A DNA stretch of 25,194 bases, from positions 1-25,194 of the forward strand of contig CAYWZW010000075.1 in the NCBI GenBank assembly GCA_964462945.1, given 5' to 3'. Source of the stretch: GCA-020343675 sp964462945. GTDB taxonomy: Bacteria > Planctomycetota > Phycisphaerae > Sedimentisphaerales > Anaerobacaceae. This document shows positions 14,190 to 22,073 of this stretch, piece by piece; the stretch's first letter is position 1, and each line of letters starts with the position of its first letter. The translations under genes and the position numbers were made by a program. The notes under the pieces are model-generated. The model was not told where the DNA came from and ran no database searches. It worked only from the letters and a program-made list of their open reading frames with translations.

Positions 14190-16847
14190 TCATCGGGCTT
14201 GAGCTGGTATCAGCAGTTGTGCAACGCTCCGCACGACGGTGCTCCGGTCGTCGAGAGCCGTCGCCAAGTCGTCCGCATCGCACGCAAATAGAGCGTTCAA
14301 ACGCACCTTCCAATAGCTGTCTTTTTGCAGCGTCCGGAGCTGCTCGCGAGGCCATTCGTACCCGAGGCTCGTCACGCGCCACACAATGAAGGCACGCAAG
14401 GAGTCGTTACCGGAATCCAATTGCTCCAACAGCAGCGGAATCGACTCAGCGGTCAGATGGACAAAGACCGCATCGAGGCATGGTGGAGCGTTCTTGTCGC
14501 GATGCCGCGTTAGTCTGATGGTGCGCTGCTGCTCAGACTCTGCCGCAGGTGCATCGGACGATTCGGCCACTCCCGGCAACGCCGCCAACGCGGTGACGAC
14601 CTCTTGGGCCAGCTCTCTATCGGCGTCGGCTAACAGGTCCGCCAATTGGGTTATGGCGCCACCCCGGTCCGCAGAGAGGTCCACGAACTGCGTCTGCCGG
14701 AGGTACGACTTGATCAGTGCCGTCGCCTGGGCCGGGGGCAGCTCGCCCAAAGACTCCCAAAAGGGCCGCATGACCCGATCGGTGTACCGGGGATCACCAA
14801 GGGATGGTCCCGTACCTAAGCTGCGTGTCCTGGCCACGACCTGCTCCGTCAGGTACGAGAACCGCTCCTGCGCCTCGGGTCCATCGCTAACACGGGCCAG
14901 CGTGCCGGCCAGCTCCAACAATTCACCCAGACTCGAGGGATCGCCAGGGCGCGGCTCCGGCTTGGCTTCGCGGAACGTGGCCAGTCTCTCCTGAAAGATG
15001 CGCTCTAACTGGTCTTTCACACCTCTATCGCCCCATTCGGCCCTGATGACAAGCACCTCGTAGGCGTTCGGGTCTGTTAGCTCAGCGAGAAAAATCGGCC
15101 GCAGGTCGCGGTTGCAGTTCTTAAGCAGTTTCAGAAGTTGCTGTTCAGGAATTGGTTGAGCCGCCGCCCGGCGATCTTCGATGAAGTCCCTCAAATCGTC
15201 TGGTGCAGCGAATTGGATATGATCCCGTAAGGGGAGGCGGGAACCCTGATCGGTCGGTCCCAGTCCTAAAATGACACGATTGTAAGTCTCCTCTGTGGCT
15301 TGCGGAAACGGCCTGAATCGTGCCAGCGGATCGGCAAACATGCGGCTCATTTGTTCATAAAGCGGGCCGCCGATATGGAGGAGCATCAGGACTACCACCC
15401 AATACGTCAGCAGAACCACGGCGTGACGATACTTCGGAGCAGCCGTGTCCGTCCTATATGCCGCACGGATCCAAACCAGCACGCACAGAATCGACCAGCC
15501 CAGAAGCCCCACGCCATACGTTAGCCAATTGATGACACTGTCTTCCATCGAGAAGCCCAAAGTGCCGACCGTCCAGAAAATAGCCCCCTTGAACCATAGA
15601 GAACCGCACTTCGCCGCTATCCATAATTGGGGCCGCCGCAACTGGGCCAAGCTGATATGATGCGTGTCAGACAACCCAAGCGCGCTGGACAATGTGAACA
15701 TCCCTGCCAGGAACATCAGAAACGCGCCCCACATTCTCAGGGGGCCTTCATCCCAGAGCGCCGGCAACCCGATCAGAACCAAGACCAGGACCAAGCCGGC
15801 GTCAATGAGGATCCAGGCCCTGATATATTTCCAGACCTCTACTTTTCGGCGACGCCGGGGAACGGGGATGAATTCAAACACGATTCCAAATAAGAAAAGA
15901 ATCGCCAGAACAAGCAACATAGGCATCAGAGACACCACCATGAGACTGTTGAACGGAGCTTCCATACCCAAGCCGAACGATTGACTATGCATGGCCAGCA
16001 ACGCCAGTCCCTGGGCCGCACGTAACCGGCTTTGATGCGCTTCAGCTTCGGGCAGGTCCAGCTCTTTGAGCCTGATTTTTTCGCCGGCTCCGAGTAATAG
16101 GGCGCCGGCAAGGAAAGTCTCAGAATCATAGGCGTTTTCGACGAGCCGGTCACCGATTTTAGCCACCGAGCCACTCAGGTCGCGGAATATATTTTCATCG
16201 AGTCTCCTGCGCGGTCGGCTTGAATAGAAAACGTACCTTGCGAGGTCTGTGTAAAAGGAGCTGAGCCAGGGCCGTTCCCAGAGAATGGCGGCCTTCTCAT
16301 ATAGCCGGTCCAGACGCTCCTTGTACTTGCTGTAAGGCAGATAGAACTGCGGCAGGCGATGACTTAACTCAAATTGCTCCAGAGCCTCCCGCTCGCGGCC
16401 CGGACGATTCGGGTCCGTCAGCAGTATCCAGCCCCGCAGGTATCGGTAGTGGGCATTGTCGCCGTTCAGCTTCAGGAGATTGTCAACAAAAACCAGGGCG
16501 GCTCGCGTATCGACCACACCGAGCCTGGTCAGCTCTTCGGCCAATTGCCCTAAGAAAAACTCGTTCTGCGGATATTTCCCCACCAGAACAGCTAACTCTT
16601 CGACGTTCGGATCCTGCTGCGAATACTTAAGGAGGTACTTGAGCATGTCCCCTGCTTCGGGGTCCGACGCGATAAGCCTGTCGGTCACGACGGCCGGGAT
16701 ATTCAGCTTGCCGCTGCCGGTATGCCGAGCCGACCGCATCGTGCCGTATGTAAGCCGCCAGATCCGCACGGCGTTGGGGATTTCGTAGATCGTCGCCGCA
16801 ATACATACGGCCGCAACCGCTATCCACACTTTGGTCCAAACTCGCAT
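14190..16847 (-). CDS. Large membrane protein with TPR-like and HEAT-like regions
   Basis: An 885-aa protein of unrecognised specific family. It has a transmembrane segment at about 7-27, then a helical TPR-like region (about 65-190, with PQNEFFLGQLAEEL and NAHYRYLRGWILL), and about five or six further hydrophobic segments (about 302-325, 343-362, 370-390, 418-434, 440-461, 476-492). A soluble C-terminal part of nearly 400 residues is rich in helix pairs and ends with HEAT-like repeats (SIPLLLEQLDSGNDSLRAFIVWRV, SYWKVRLNALFACDADDLATALDDRSTVVRSVAQLL). AGGGAG precedes the ATG by about 7 nt. It is transcribed divergently from the sulfatase. A scaffold or sensor role in the inner membrane is possible; no enzyme motif is seen. 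Confidence 0.8.
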   Translation of the reverse strand: MRVWTKVWIAVAAVCIAATIYEIPNAVRIWRLTYGTMRSARHTGSGKLNIPAVVTDRLIASDPEAGDMLKYLLKYSQQDPNVEELAVLVGKYPQNEFFLGQLAEELTRLGVVDTRAALVFVDNLLKLNGDNAHYRYLRGWILLTDPNRPGREREALEQFELSHRLPQFYLPYSKYKERLDRLYEKAAILWERPWLSSFYTDLARYVFYSSRPRRRLDENIFRDLSGSVAKIGDRLVENAYDSETFLAGALLLGAGEKIRLKELDLPEAEAHQSRLRAAQGLALLAMHSQSFGLGMEAPFNSLMVVSLMPMLLVLAILFLFGIVFEFIPVPRRRRKVEVWKYIRAWILIDAGLVLVLVLIGLPALWDEGPLRMWGAFLMFLAGMFTLSSALGLSDTHHISLAQLRRPQLWIAAKCGSLWFKGAIFWTVGTLGFSMEDSVINWLTYGVGLLGWSILCVLVWIRAAYRTDTAAPKYRHAVVLLTYWVVVLMLLHIGGPLYEQMSRMFADPLARFRPFPQATEETYNRVILGLGPTDQGSRLPLRDHIQFAAPDDLRDFIEDRRAAAQPIPEQQLLKLLKNCNRDLRPIFLAELTDPNAYEVLVIRAEWGDRGVKDQLERIFQERLATFREAKPEPRPGDPSSLGELLELAGTLARVSDGPEAQERFSYLTEQVVARTRSLGTGPSLGDPRYTDRVMRPFWESLGELPPAQATALIKSYLRQTQFVDLSADRGGAITQLADLLADADRELAQEVVTALAALPGVAESSDAPAAESEQQRTIRLTRHRDKNAPPCLDAVFVHLTAESIPLLLEQLDSGNDSLRAFIVWRVTSLGYEWPREQLRTLQKDSYWKVRLNALFACDADDLATALDDRSTVVRSVAQLLIPAQAR

Positions 16848-16925
16848 CGTTGACTCCCTTAATCAGAGGTCACCGAATCCAAACGACAATTCGCACACTC
16901 GCTCGCCCGAAGGCGTCTAACGATT

Positions 16926-16954
16926 ATTATAGACCCTCTTCGCCGCGCACGCAA
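16926..16954 (-). promoter_or_regulatory. Predicted promoter of the membrane/HEAT gene
   Basis: On the minus strand, a perfect TATAAT (16931-16926) follows TTGCGT (16954-16949) after 17 nt. The transcript would start near 16919, about 72 nt before the ATG at 16847. Confidence 0.5.
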
Positions 16955-16987
16955 AAGAAATTCCGCGTTCACTTGTTGAAAGTCCGC

Positions 16988-17007
16988 GTGTGCAACAAGT
17001 TGCACAC
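16988..17007. promoter_or_regulatory. Perfect 9-bp-arm palindrome, possible operator
   Basis: GTGTGCAAC and GTTGCACAC flank a 2-nt centre. It lies between the divergent membrane/HEAT and sulfatase genes, upstream of the predicted promoter of the former. A dimeric repressor site is plausible; a dispersed REP-type repeat is the alternative. Confidence 0.45.
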
Positions 17008-17057
17008 CCTACAGTCTGGCCAATCCGGCGCGATTAATGTATATTGTCGGGAAAAGG

Positions 17058-17090
17058 TCCCGTTCTTGTCTGCGACAAGAAGACGCGGGA
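17058..17090. promoter_or_regulatory. Hairpin in the sulfatase leader
   Basis: TTCTTGTC (17063-17070) and GACAAGAA (17074-17081) form an 8-bp stem with a 3-nt loop. Outer arms TCCCG/CGGGA extend it across a 4-nt bulge. It ends 22 nt before the sulfatase start, so it could affect translation or bind a regulator. A weak -10 (TATATT, 17040-17045) lies just upstream. Confidence 0.45.
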
Positions 17091-17112
17091 TTGCGAATCG
17101 TGGAGTATAAAG

Positions 17113-18777
17113 ATGGTGACACGAAGAGCGTTTCTCAGGAACGCGTTAATCGGCTCGGCGCCGGTGCTTTGTGGTTCGGTGCTCTCCTGCCGGCCCATGC
17201 TTTCAAATCCGGCGGCGAAACGACGGCCAAATATCGTTATCATACTGGCCGACGATATGGGTTTTTCCGACGCGGGCTGCTATGGAGGCGAGATCCGCAC
17301 GCCGAACATCGACAAGCTGGCCGGCAAGGGCCTTCGCTTCACGCAGTTTTACAACTGCGCGCGCTGCTGCCCGACGCGCGCCAGCCTGATGACGGGCCAG
17401 TACGCTCACAAGGTCGGCCTGACGCTGAACGGACAGAGCCTGACGCGAAACGGCGTGACCATCGCCGAGGCGCTCAGGCAGGCCGGCTACAACACGGCCA
17501 TGGCCGGCAAGTGGCACGTGTCCAGCACAACGCCCCTTGCGGACAAAAAGCTCCACCAGAAATGGCTCGATCATCAATACGACCCCGGGCAGCCATTTGC
17601 CCCGCTGGAGACCTATCCGGTCAATCGCGGATTCGACAAGCACTACGGCGTGATTTGGGGCGTCATCGACCACTTCGACCCCTTCTCGCTCGTGGACGGC
17701 GCCGAGGCCGTCCGGGCCGTGCCGGACGACTACTACTTCACCGATGCGATCACCGACAAATCCGTCGAGTATATCCGCCAGCTTGGCACGTCGGATAAGC
17801 CGTTCTTTCTGTACGTCGCGCATTGCGCGCCGCACTGGCCTTTGCACGCGCGGCCGCAGGATATTGAAACGTACAAGGACACGTACAAAGACGGCTGGGA
17901 AAAACTGCGCGCCGACCGGTACGAGCGGATGTTAAAGATGGGACTGTTCGGCAGGGAAAACACCCCCCTGCCGGCGATCCAGGACAGGGGCAGGAAATGG
18001 GACCAGCTCTCGCAGGAAGAAAAAACATTCGAATCGGCCAAAATGGCGGTGCACGCGGTCATGGTCGATCGCGTCGATCAGAGTACCGGCAGGATCATCG
18101 AGGCGCTCGAACAGGCCGGACAGCTCGACAATACCGCTATCTTCTTTCTTGCCGACAACGGCGCCTCGCCGGAAGTGCCGACGCAGCCGGGGTATGACCG
18201 CAGCTCGCTGACACGGGATGGACGCGCAATCCGCTACAAGGATTTTCCTGAGCCGGGTCCGGAGACGACGTACACCGGCATCGGCCCGGCCTGGGCCAGC
18301 GCCGCGAACACGCCGTTTCGCTACTGGAAAAAAGAGTCTTACGAAGGAGGCTGCCATACGCCGCTGGTCGTGCACTGGCCTGCAGGACTCAAGGCATCGC
18401 CCGGCTCAATCACGCAAGACGTCGGCCACGTGATGGATATTATGCCGACGTGCCTGGAACTGGCCGGCTCGCGTTACCCGGCGCAATACGCGGGACACAC
18501 ACTGACGCCGCTGGACGGCAGGAGCCTCGCTGCGTTTCTGACAAGCGGCAAAAGAGAGGGCCACGAGAGTCTTTTCTTCGAGCACGAGGACGGCCGGGCC
18601 GTTCGAGCCGGGGACTGGAAATTGGTAGCCCTGGAGAACGAGCCGTGGCGGCTGTACAATCTGGCCTCCGACCGCACGGAGACCGACGACTTAGCCGCAC
18701 GCTACCCCGAGCGAGTAGAGTCCCTGGGCCGCCAATGGGAGCAGTGGGCTGCAGAGGTCGGTCTAAAGAAAAAATAA
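17113..18777 (+). CDS. Tat-exported type I sulfatase (arylsulfatase family)
   Basis: A 554-aa enzyme that hydrolyses sulfate esters outside the cytoplasm. MVTRRAFLRN is a twin-arginine signal, and a possible lipobox (VLSC, C26) follows. The sulfatase domain begins RRPNIVIILADDMGFSD (metal-binding D47, D48), and TRASLMTGQY surrounds the active site C85-C-P-T-R, the CxPxR motif matured to formylglycine. AGKWHVS, FFLADNGAS and the late ESLFFEHEDGRAVRAGDWKLV are also typical. A cysteine at the modified position means an FGE-type or anaerobic maturase is needed elsewhere in the genome. The start at 17113 has GGAG 7 nt upstream; upstream in-frame codons at 17044 would bury the Tat motif. The substrate is probably a sulfated sugar, which would fit the nearby glycosidase operon. 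Confidence 0.93.
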   Translation: MVTRRAFLRNALIGSAPVLCGSVLSCRPMLSNPAAKRRPNIVIILADDMGFSDAGCYGGEIRTPNIDKLAGKGLRFTQFYNCARCCPTRASLMTGQYAHKVGLTLNGQSLTRNGVTIAEALRQAGYNTAMAGKWHVSSTTPLADKKLHQKWLDHQYDPGQPFAPLETYPVNRGFDKHYGVIWGVIDHFDPFSLVDGAEAVRAVPDDYYFTDAITDKSVEYIRQLGTSDKPFFLYVAHCAPHWPLHARPQDIETYKDTYKDGWEKLRADRYERMLKMGLFGRENTPLPAIQDRGRKWDQLSQEEKTFESAKMAVHAVMVDRVDQSTGRIIEALEQAGQLDNTAIFFLADNGASPEVPTQPGYDRSSLTRDGRAIRYKDFPEPGPETTYTGIGPAWASAANTPFRYWKKESYEGGCHTPLVVHWPAGLKASPGSITQDVGHVMDIMPTCLELAGSRYPAQYAGHTLTPLDGRSLAAFLTSGKREGHESLFFEHEDGRAVRAGDWKLVALENEPWRLYNLASDRTETDDLAARYPERVESLGRQWEQWAAEVGLKKK

Positions 18778-18850
18778 AAAAAGACCGGCCAGCGAGGACG
18801 CCTCATACGAAGCCGCAGCCCGCCGAAGCCTCAAAAAGCCGAAATTCTTC

Positions 18851-18880
18851 TTGACCGCAGGATAGCCCATCTGGTATAAA
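18851..18880 (+). promoter_or_regulatory. Predicted promoter of the gene at 19132
   Basis: TTGACC (18851-18856) and TATAAA (18875-18880) are 18 nt apart. The bases before the -10 read ATCTGG, matching the promoter at 1429-1458 in both motif and spacing. The transcript would start near 18887, giving a leader of about 245 nt. Confidence 0.55.
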
Positions 18881-19131
18881 GGACATAGATAAAAGATACA
18901 TGTTGGTGTACTGCGCTCTGGGAGCTCAGAGGGTGAGTCTCTGATGGGGTGGCGCCGTCCGCAGGCGGAGTTTTCGCTCTCTCTGGACCTTCCAAGCGGC
19001 AGAAACTGGCATTGGAGCAGACGGAAAATGCCGTGCTTGTGTGCTTTGGGAGTGCGATTATTGCCCTCATGTGAACAGGGCGTGAACCTATCTGTTGTTT
19101 TAGCATTTGTGAAGTGTGAAGGAGGATTTGT
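18881..19131 (+). promoter_or_regulatory. Long structured 5' leader, unassigned
   Basis: The 354-bp gap from 18778 to 19131 has no supported gene, and 18778-18850 shows nothing distinct. After the promoter the leader holds hairpins CTCTG/CAGAG (18916-18931, 6-nt loop) and TCCGC/GCGGA (18958-18969, 2-nt loop). A good Shine-Dalgarno (AAGGAGG, about 6 nt before the ATG) ends it. Small ORFs inside are unconvincing. No known riboswitch family is recognised. Confidence 0.35.
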
Positions 19132-21978
19132 ATGTCCAAGAAACTGATTGTCTTAGCCCTCGCGTTGGCCCTTGGCCTAATCTCGTTGGCGCCAGCCGCC
19201 ACGATTATATGGGTCTCGGATTCCTATGATGACAACGCGGACGGCGCACCGGACGACCAGGGCTGGATCGACATGCTCACGGCCAGCGGCTACACGGTTG
19301 ATCTGAGCTTCCGCAACCAGCAAGGCCGGACCCTCGATGCGGCCAAAATCGCCGCTCTGAACGCCGCCGACCTGATTATTTACAGCCGCAACAGCGACAG
19401 CGCCAGCTACGCCACGAACGTCGCTGAAGTGACCCAATGGAGCTCGCTCACGGCGCCGCTGATTTTGCACGCCACGCACGTCGCCAGGAACAGCCGCTGG
19501 CTGTGGCTGAACTCCACCGCCATCTCGGCTCTTACCGCCCCCGCATTGAGCGCTTCGGTGCCCGCCCATCCGGTGTTTCGGGGCGTCACGCTGGGCGCGA
19601 ATAACCAGGTGCAGGTCCTGGACGGGGCCGTGGGTCAAAGCTCATTCATGACCACGACCGACGTGGGCAACGGGACCCTGATCGCCCAGCCGGTGGGCAC
19701 CGCCGCGACCTGGATCGCCGAGTGGCAGACCGGCGTGGAATTCTACAGCGGCTCAGGCCAGATCGCCGGAGGCCCGAGGATGATCTTCGTCGCCGGCACA
19801 CAAGAGGTGGCGCCCACCGTCGGCCGAGGGGAATACAATCTCCTGCCCGAGGGTGAAAAGCTATTCCTCAACGCGATCAGATATATGATAGGCACCGGTC
19901 CTACGAAGGCCTCCAGCCCCCAGCCGGCTGACGGGGCCGTCGTTGTGGACACGTGGGTCAGCCTGAACTGGACGCCGGGCGATTTTGCCGTCTCGCACGA
20001 TGTGTACCTGGGTGAGAACTTCGATGATGTGAACAACGGCACCGGCGATACGTTCCGCGGCAATCAGACGACAACGTTTTTTGTCGTGGGTTTCCCCGGA
20101 TATCCTTATCCGGACGGTTTGGTCCCCGGCACAACCTACTACTGGCGAATCGACGAGGTCAATAACGCGGATCCGAACAGTCCGTGGAAAGGTGACACCT
20201 GGAGCTTCTCGATTCCCTCGAAGAAGGCGTATAAACCCGCTCCGGCCAATGGGGCCGAGTCCGTCGCTCTGAGCGTAACGCTTACCTGGACGGCGGGACT
20301 CGGGGCAAAATTTCACACCGTCTATTTCGGCGACAATTTTGACACCGTGGCGAACGCCGGCGGCGGCGTGCCCCAGGGCATTGCGACCTACACCCCCAGC
20401 GGGCTTAAAATGGCCAAGACGTATTACTGGCGCATCGATGAGTTCGACGGCACGGCCACCCACAAGGGCGACGTCTGGAGCTTTACGACGCAGGGCGCCG
20501 TCGGGAACCCGAATCCGGCGGATGGCGCGGTGGATGTGAGCGCGACAACGGTTTTGACCTGGAGAGCGGGAGGTCTGGCCGCCTCGCACGAGGTGTACTT
20601 CGGCACGGACGCCGATGCGGTCAAGAACGCCACCAAGGCCTCGTCCGAGTACAAGGGGCCCAAGGCCCTCGGCGACGAGAGCTACGCCCCCGGCACCCTC
20701 AAGCTCCAAGCCGCTTACTACTGGCGAATCGATGAAGTCAATAACGTCAATCCGGATAGTCCGTGGAAAGGCAACATCTGGAGCTTCACGACCGGCGATT
20801 TCTTCGTCGTGGATGATTTCGAGGACTATGACGCCGGCGACAACCAGATCTGGTACTCGTGGCACGATGGGCTCGGCTACGGGACACCGGGCGCCCCCGG
20901 TTTCTTCGGCGGCAACGGGACCGGTGCGGCTGTAGGGGACGAGAACACGGCTTCGTTCACGGAGGAAACCATCGTTCACGGCGGCGGACAGTCGATGCCG
21001 CTGGCCTACGACAATAACAAGCAGGGCTTCGCCAAGTATTCCGAGGCGGAGCTGACGTTAACCGTTCCACGTGACTGGACCGCGGAAGGCGTCGCGGAGC
21101 TGTCAGTGTGGTTCCGCGGTCTTCCGGCCTCGGTGGGCAGCTTCGTCGAGGCGCCAGTAGGGACCTACACCATCACCGCAACAGGCGCGGACATCTGGAA
21201 CCTGGCCGATCAGTTCCATTATGCGTTCAAGACGCTCACCGGCGTTGGCTCGATTGAGGCCCAGGTGCTCAGCGTCAGTAACACGGACCCATGGGCCAAA
21301 GGGGGTGTGATGATCCGTGAGACGTTAGATGCCGGCTCGAAGTTTGCCGCCGTCTATATCACGCCCGGCAACGGATGCCGGTTCCAGGCGCGAATGGACA
21401 CGGGCATTGCGGCCACGAGCGACACTGCCGTCGTGACGACCCAGCAGACGGCCATTACGGCGCCCTACTGGGTGAAGTTAGAGCGCGACGTCGCCGGCAA
21501 TTTCAAGGGTTACTATTCCAGCAACGGGACCACATGGATACCGATGTCATGGAATCCGCAGAGCATCACCATGGGCTCGAACATCTATGTCGGCCTGGCC
21601 CTGACCAGCCATAACAACAACGCGACGTGCACGGCCAAGTTCTCCAACGTCCGGACGACCGGCACGGTGGGGCCGCAGTGGGCGAACCAGGACATCGGGA
21701 TCGTCAGCAACGCGGCGGAGCCGTTGTACGTGGCGGTCTCGAACAGCGCCGGCCAGCCAGCCGTGGTCGTCCATCCCGATCCGGGCGCAGCGCAGATTAC
21801 CACCTGGACGCAGTGGGTGATTCCGCTGCAGAGCCTTGCCGACAAAGGCATCAACCTGATAAACGTGGACCGGCTGGCGATTGGCCTGGGCACGCGGGGC
21901 AATCAGACGGCCCCCGGCGGCTCAGGTAAGTTGTACATCGATGACATCCGACTGTATCGCTCGAGGACCGCTCCGTAA
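19132..21978 (+). CDS. Secreted protein: alpha/beta domain, three Fn3-like repeats, split jelly-roll with inserted LamG-like domain
   Basis: A 948-aa protein. The signal peptide ends near 22 (LAPAA). Residues 24-252 form an alpha/beta, amidotransferase-like domain (ATIIWVSDSYDD, NAADLIIYSR, PLILHATH) without a recognisable catalytic triad. Three Fn3-like repeats follow (about 262-363, 366-457, 458-554), each ending in TYYWRIDE and W-S-F. A carbohydrate-binding-like jelly roll begins VVDDFEDYD (559-567) and ends KLYIDDIRLY (933-942). It is interrupted at about 672-848 by a DUF1349/LamG-like domain (WAKGGVMIRE, YWVKLERD, YVGLALTSH). The role is probably surface attachment or glycan binding; no catalytic site is seen. 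It is a paralogue, in its repeats, of the protein at 1-1172. CotH follows after 95 bp containing a strong hairpin. Confidence 0.88.
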   Translation: MSKKLIVLALALALGLISLAPAATIIWVSDSYDDNADGAPDDQGWIDMLTASGYTVDLSFRNQQGRTLDAAKIAALNAADLIIYSRNSDSASYATNVAEVTQWSSLTAPLILHATHVARNSRWLWLNSTAISALTAPALSASVPAHPVFRGVTLGANNQVQVLDGAVGQSSFMTTTDVGNGTLIAQPVGTAATWIAEWQTGVEFYSGSGQIAGGPRMIFVAGTQEVAPTVGRGEYNLLPEGEKLFLNAIRYMIGTGPTKASSPQPADGAVVVDTWVSLNWTPGDFAVSHDVYLGENFDDVNNGTGDTFRGNQTTTFFVVGFPGYPYPDGLVPGTTYYWRIDEVNNADPNSPWKGDTWSFSIPSKKAYKPAPANGAESVALSVTLTWTAGLGAKFHTVYFGDNFDTVANAGGGVPQGIATYTPSGLKMAKTYYWRIDEFDGTATHKGDVWSFTTQGAVGNPNPADGAVDVSATTVLTWRAGGLAASHEVYFGTDADAVKNATKASSEYKGPKALGDESYAPGTLKLQAAYYWRIDEVNNVNPDSPWKGNIWSFTTGDFFVVDDFEDYDAGDNQIWYSWHDGLGYGTPGAPGFFGGNGTGAAVGDENTASFTEETIVHGGGQSMPLAYDNNKQGFAKYSEAELTLTVPRDWTAEGVAELSVWFRGLPASVGSFVEAPVGTYTITATGADIWNLADQFHYAFKTLTGVGSIEAQVLSVSNTDPWAKGGVMIRETLDAGSKFAAVYITPGNGCRFQARMDTGIAATSDTAVVTTQQTAITAPYWVKLERDVAGNFKGYYSSNGTTWIPMSWNPQSITMGSNIYVGLALTSHNNNATCTAKFSNVRTTGTVGPQWANQDIGIVSNAAEPLYVAVSNSAGQPAVVVHPDPGAAQITTWTQWVIPLQSLADKGINLINVDRLAIGLGTRGNQTAPGGSGKLYIDDIRLYRSRTAP
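19915..20793 (+). repeat. Three tandem Fn3-like coding repeats
   Basis: Each unit is about 90-100 codons with the order P-x-DGA, L-x-W, SH-x-VYxG or HTVYFG, then TYYWRIDE and W-x-FxT. Units 1 and 3 share the end YYWRIDEVNN...NPxSPWKG. Unit 1 is closest to the first repeat at about 118-417 on the minus strand, with many synonymous differences, so the copies are not a recent duplication. Confidence 0.75.
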
Positions 21979-22015
21979 AAGTATCCTGGACTAACATCAG
22001 GACTTGAATCAGTTC

Positions 22016-22048
22016 GGGGCCTATACCGATTCATTCGGTGTGGGCCCC
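22016..22048 (+). terminator. 14-bp stem hairpin, probable terminator or processing site
   Basis: 22016-22029 pairs with 22035-22048 over 14 bp (two G-U pairs, four terminal G-C pairs) around the loop TTCAT. It lies 38 bp after the stop at 21978 and 26 bp before the CotH start. The following T-content is low, so factor-independent termination may be partial. Confidence 0.55.
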
Positions 22049-22073
22049 CGTCTGTTCTGGACGATTGCCGAAG

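Noticed and set aside
17044..17112. Upstream in-frame start of the sulfatase
   Set aside because: It would bury the twin-arginine signal and read through the 17058-17090 hairpin; GGAG precedes ATG 17113.
18944..19147. 67-codon frame in the leader of the 19132 gene
   Set aside because: Overlaps the true start in another frame, has no good ribosome site and no recognisable protein features.
19915..20793. Possible CRISPR or short tandem DNA repeat
   Set aside because: The periodicity is about 90-100 codons at the protein level with diverged nucleotides, so these are protein domains.
19861..20979. 372-codon minus-strand frame antisense to the Fn3-like repeats
   Set aside because: It mirrors the repeated plus-strand codons; it has no family motifs and no ribosome site.
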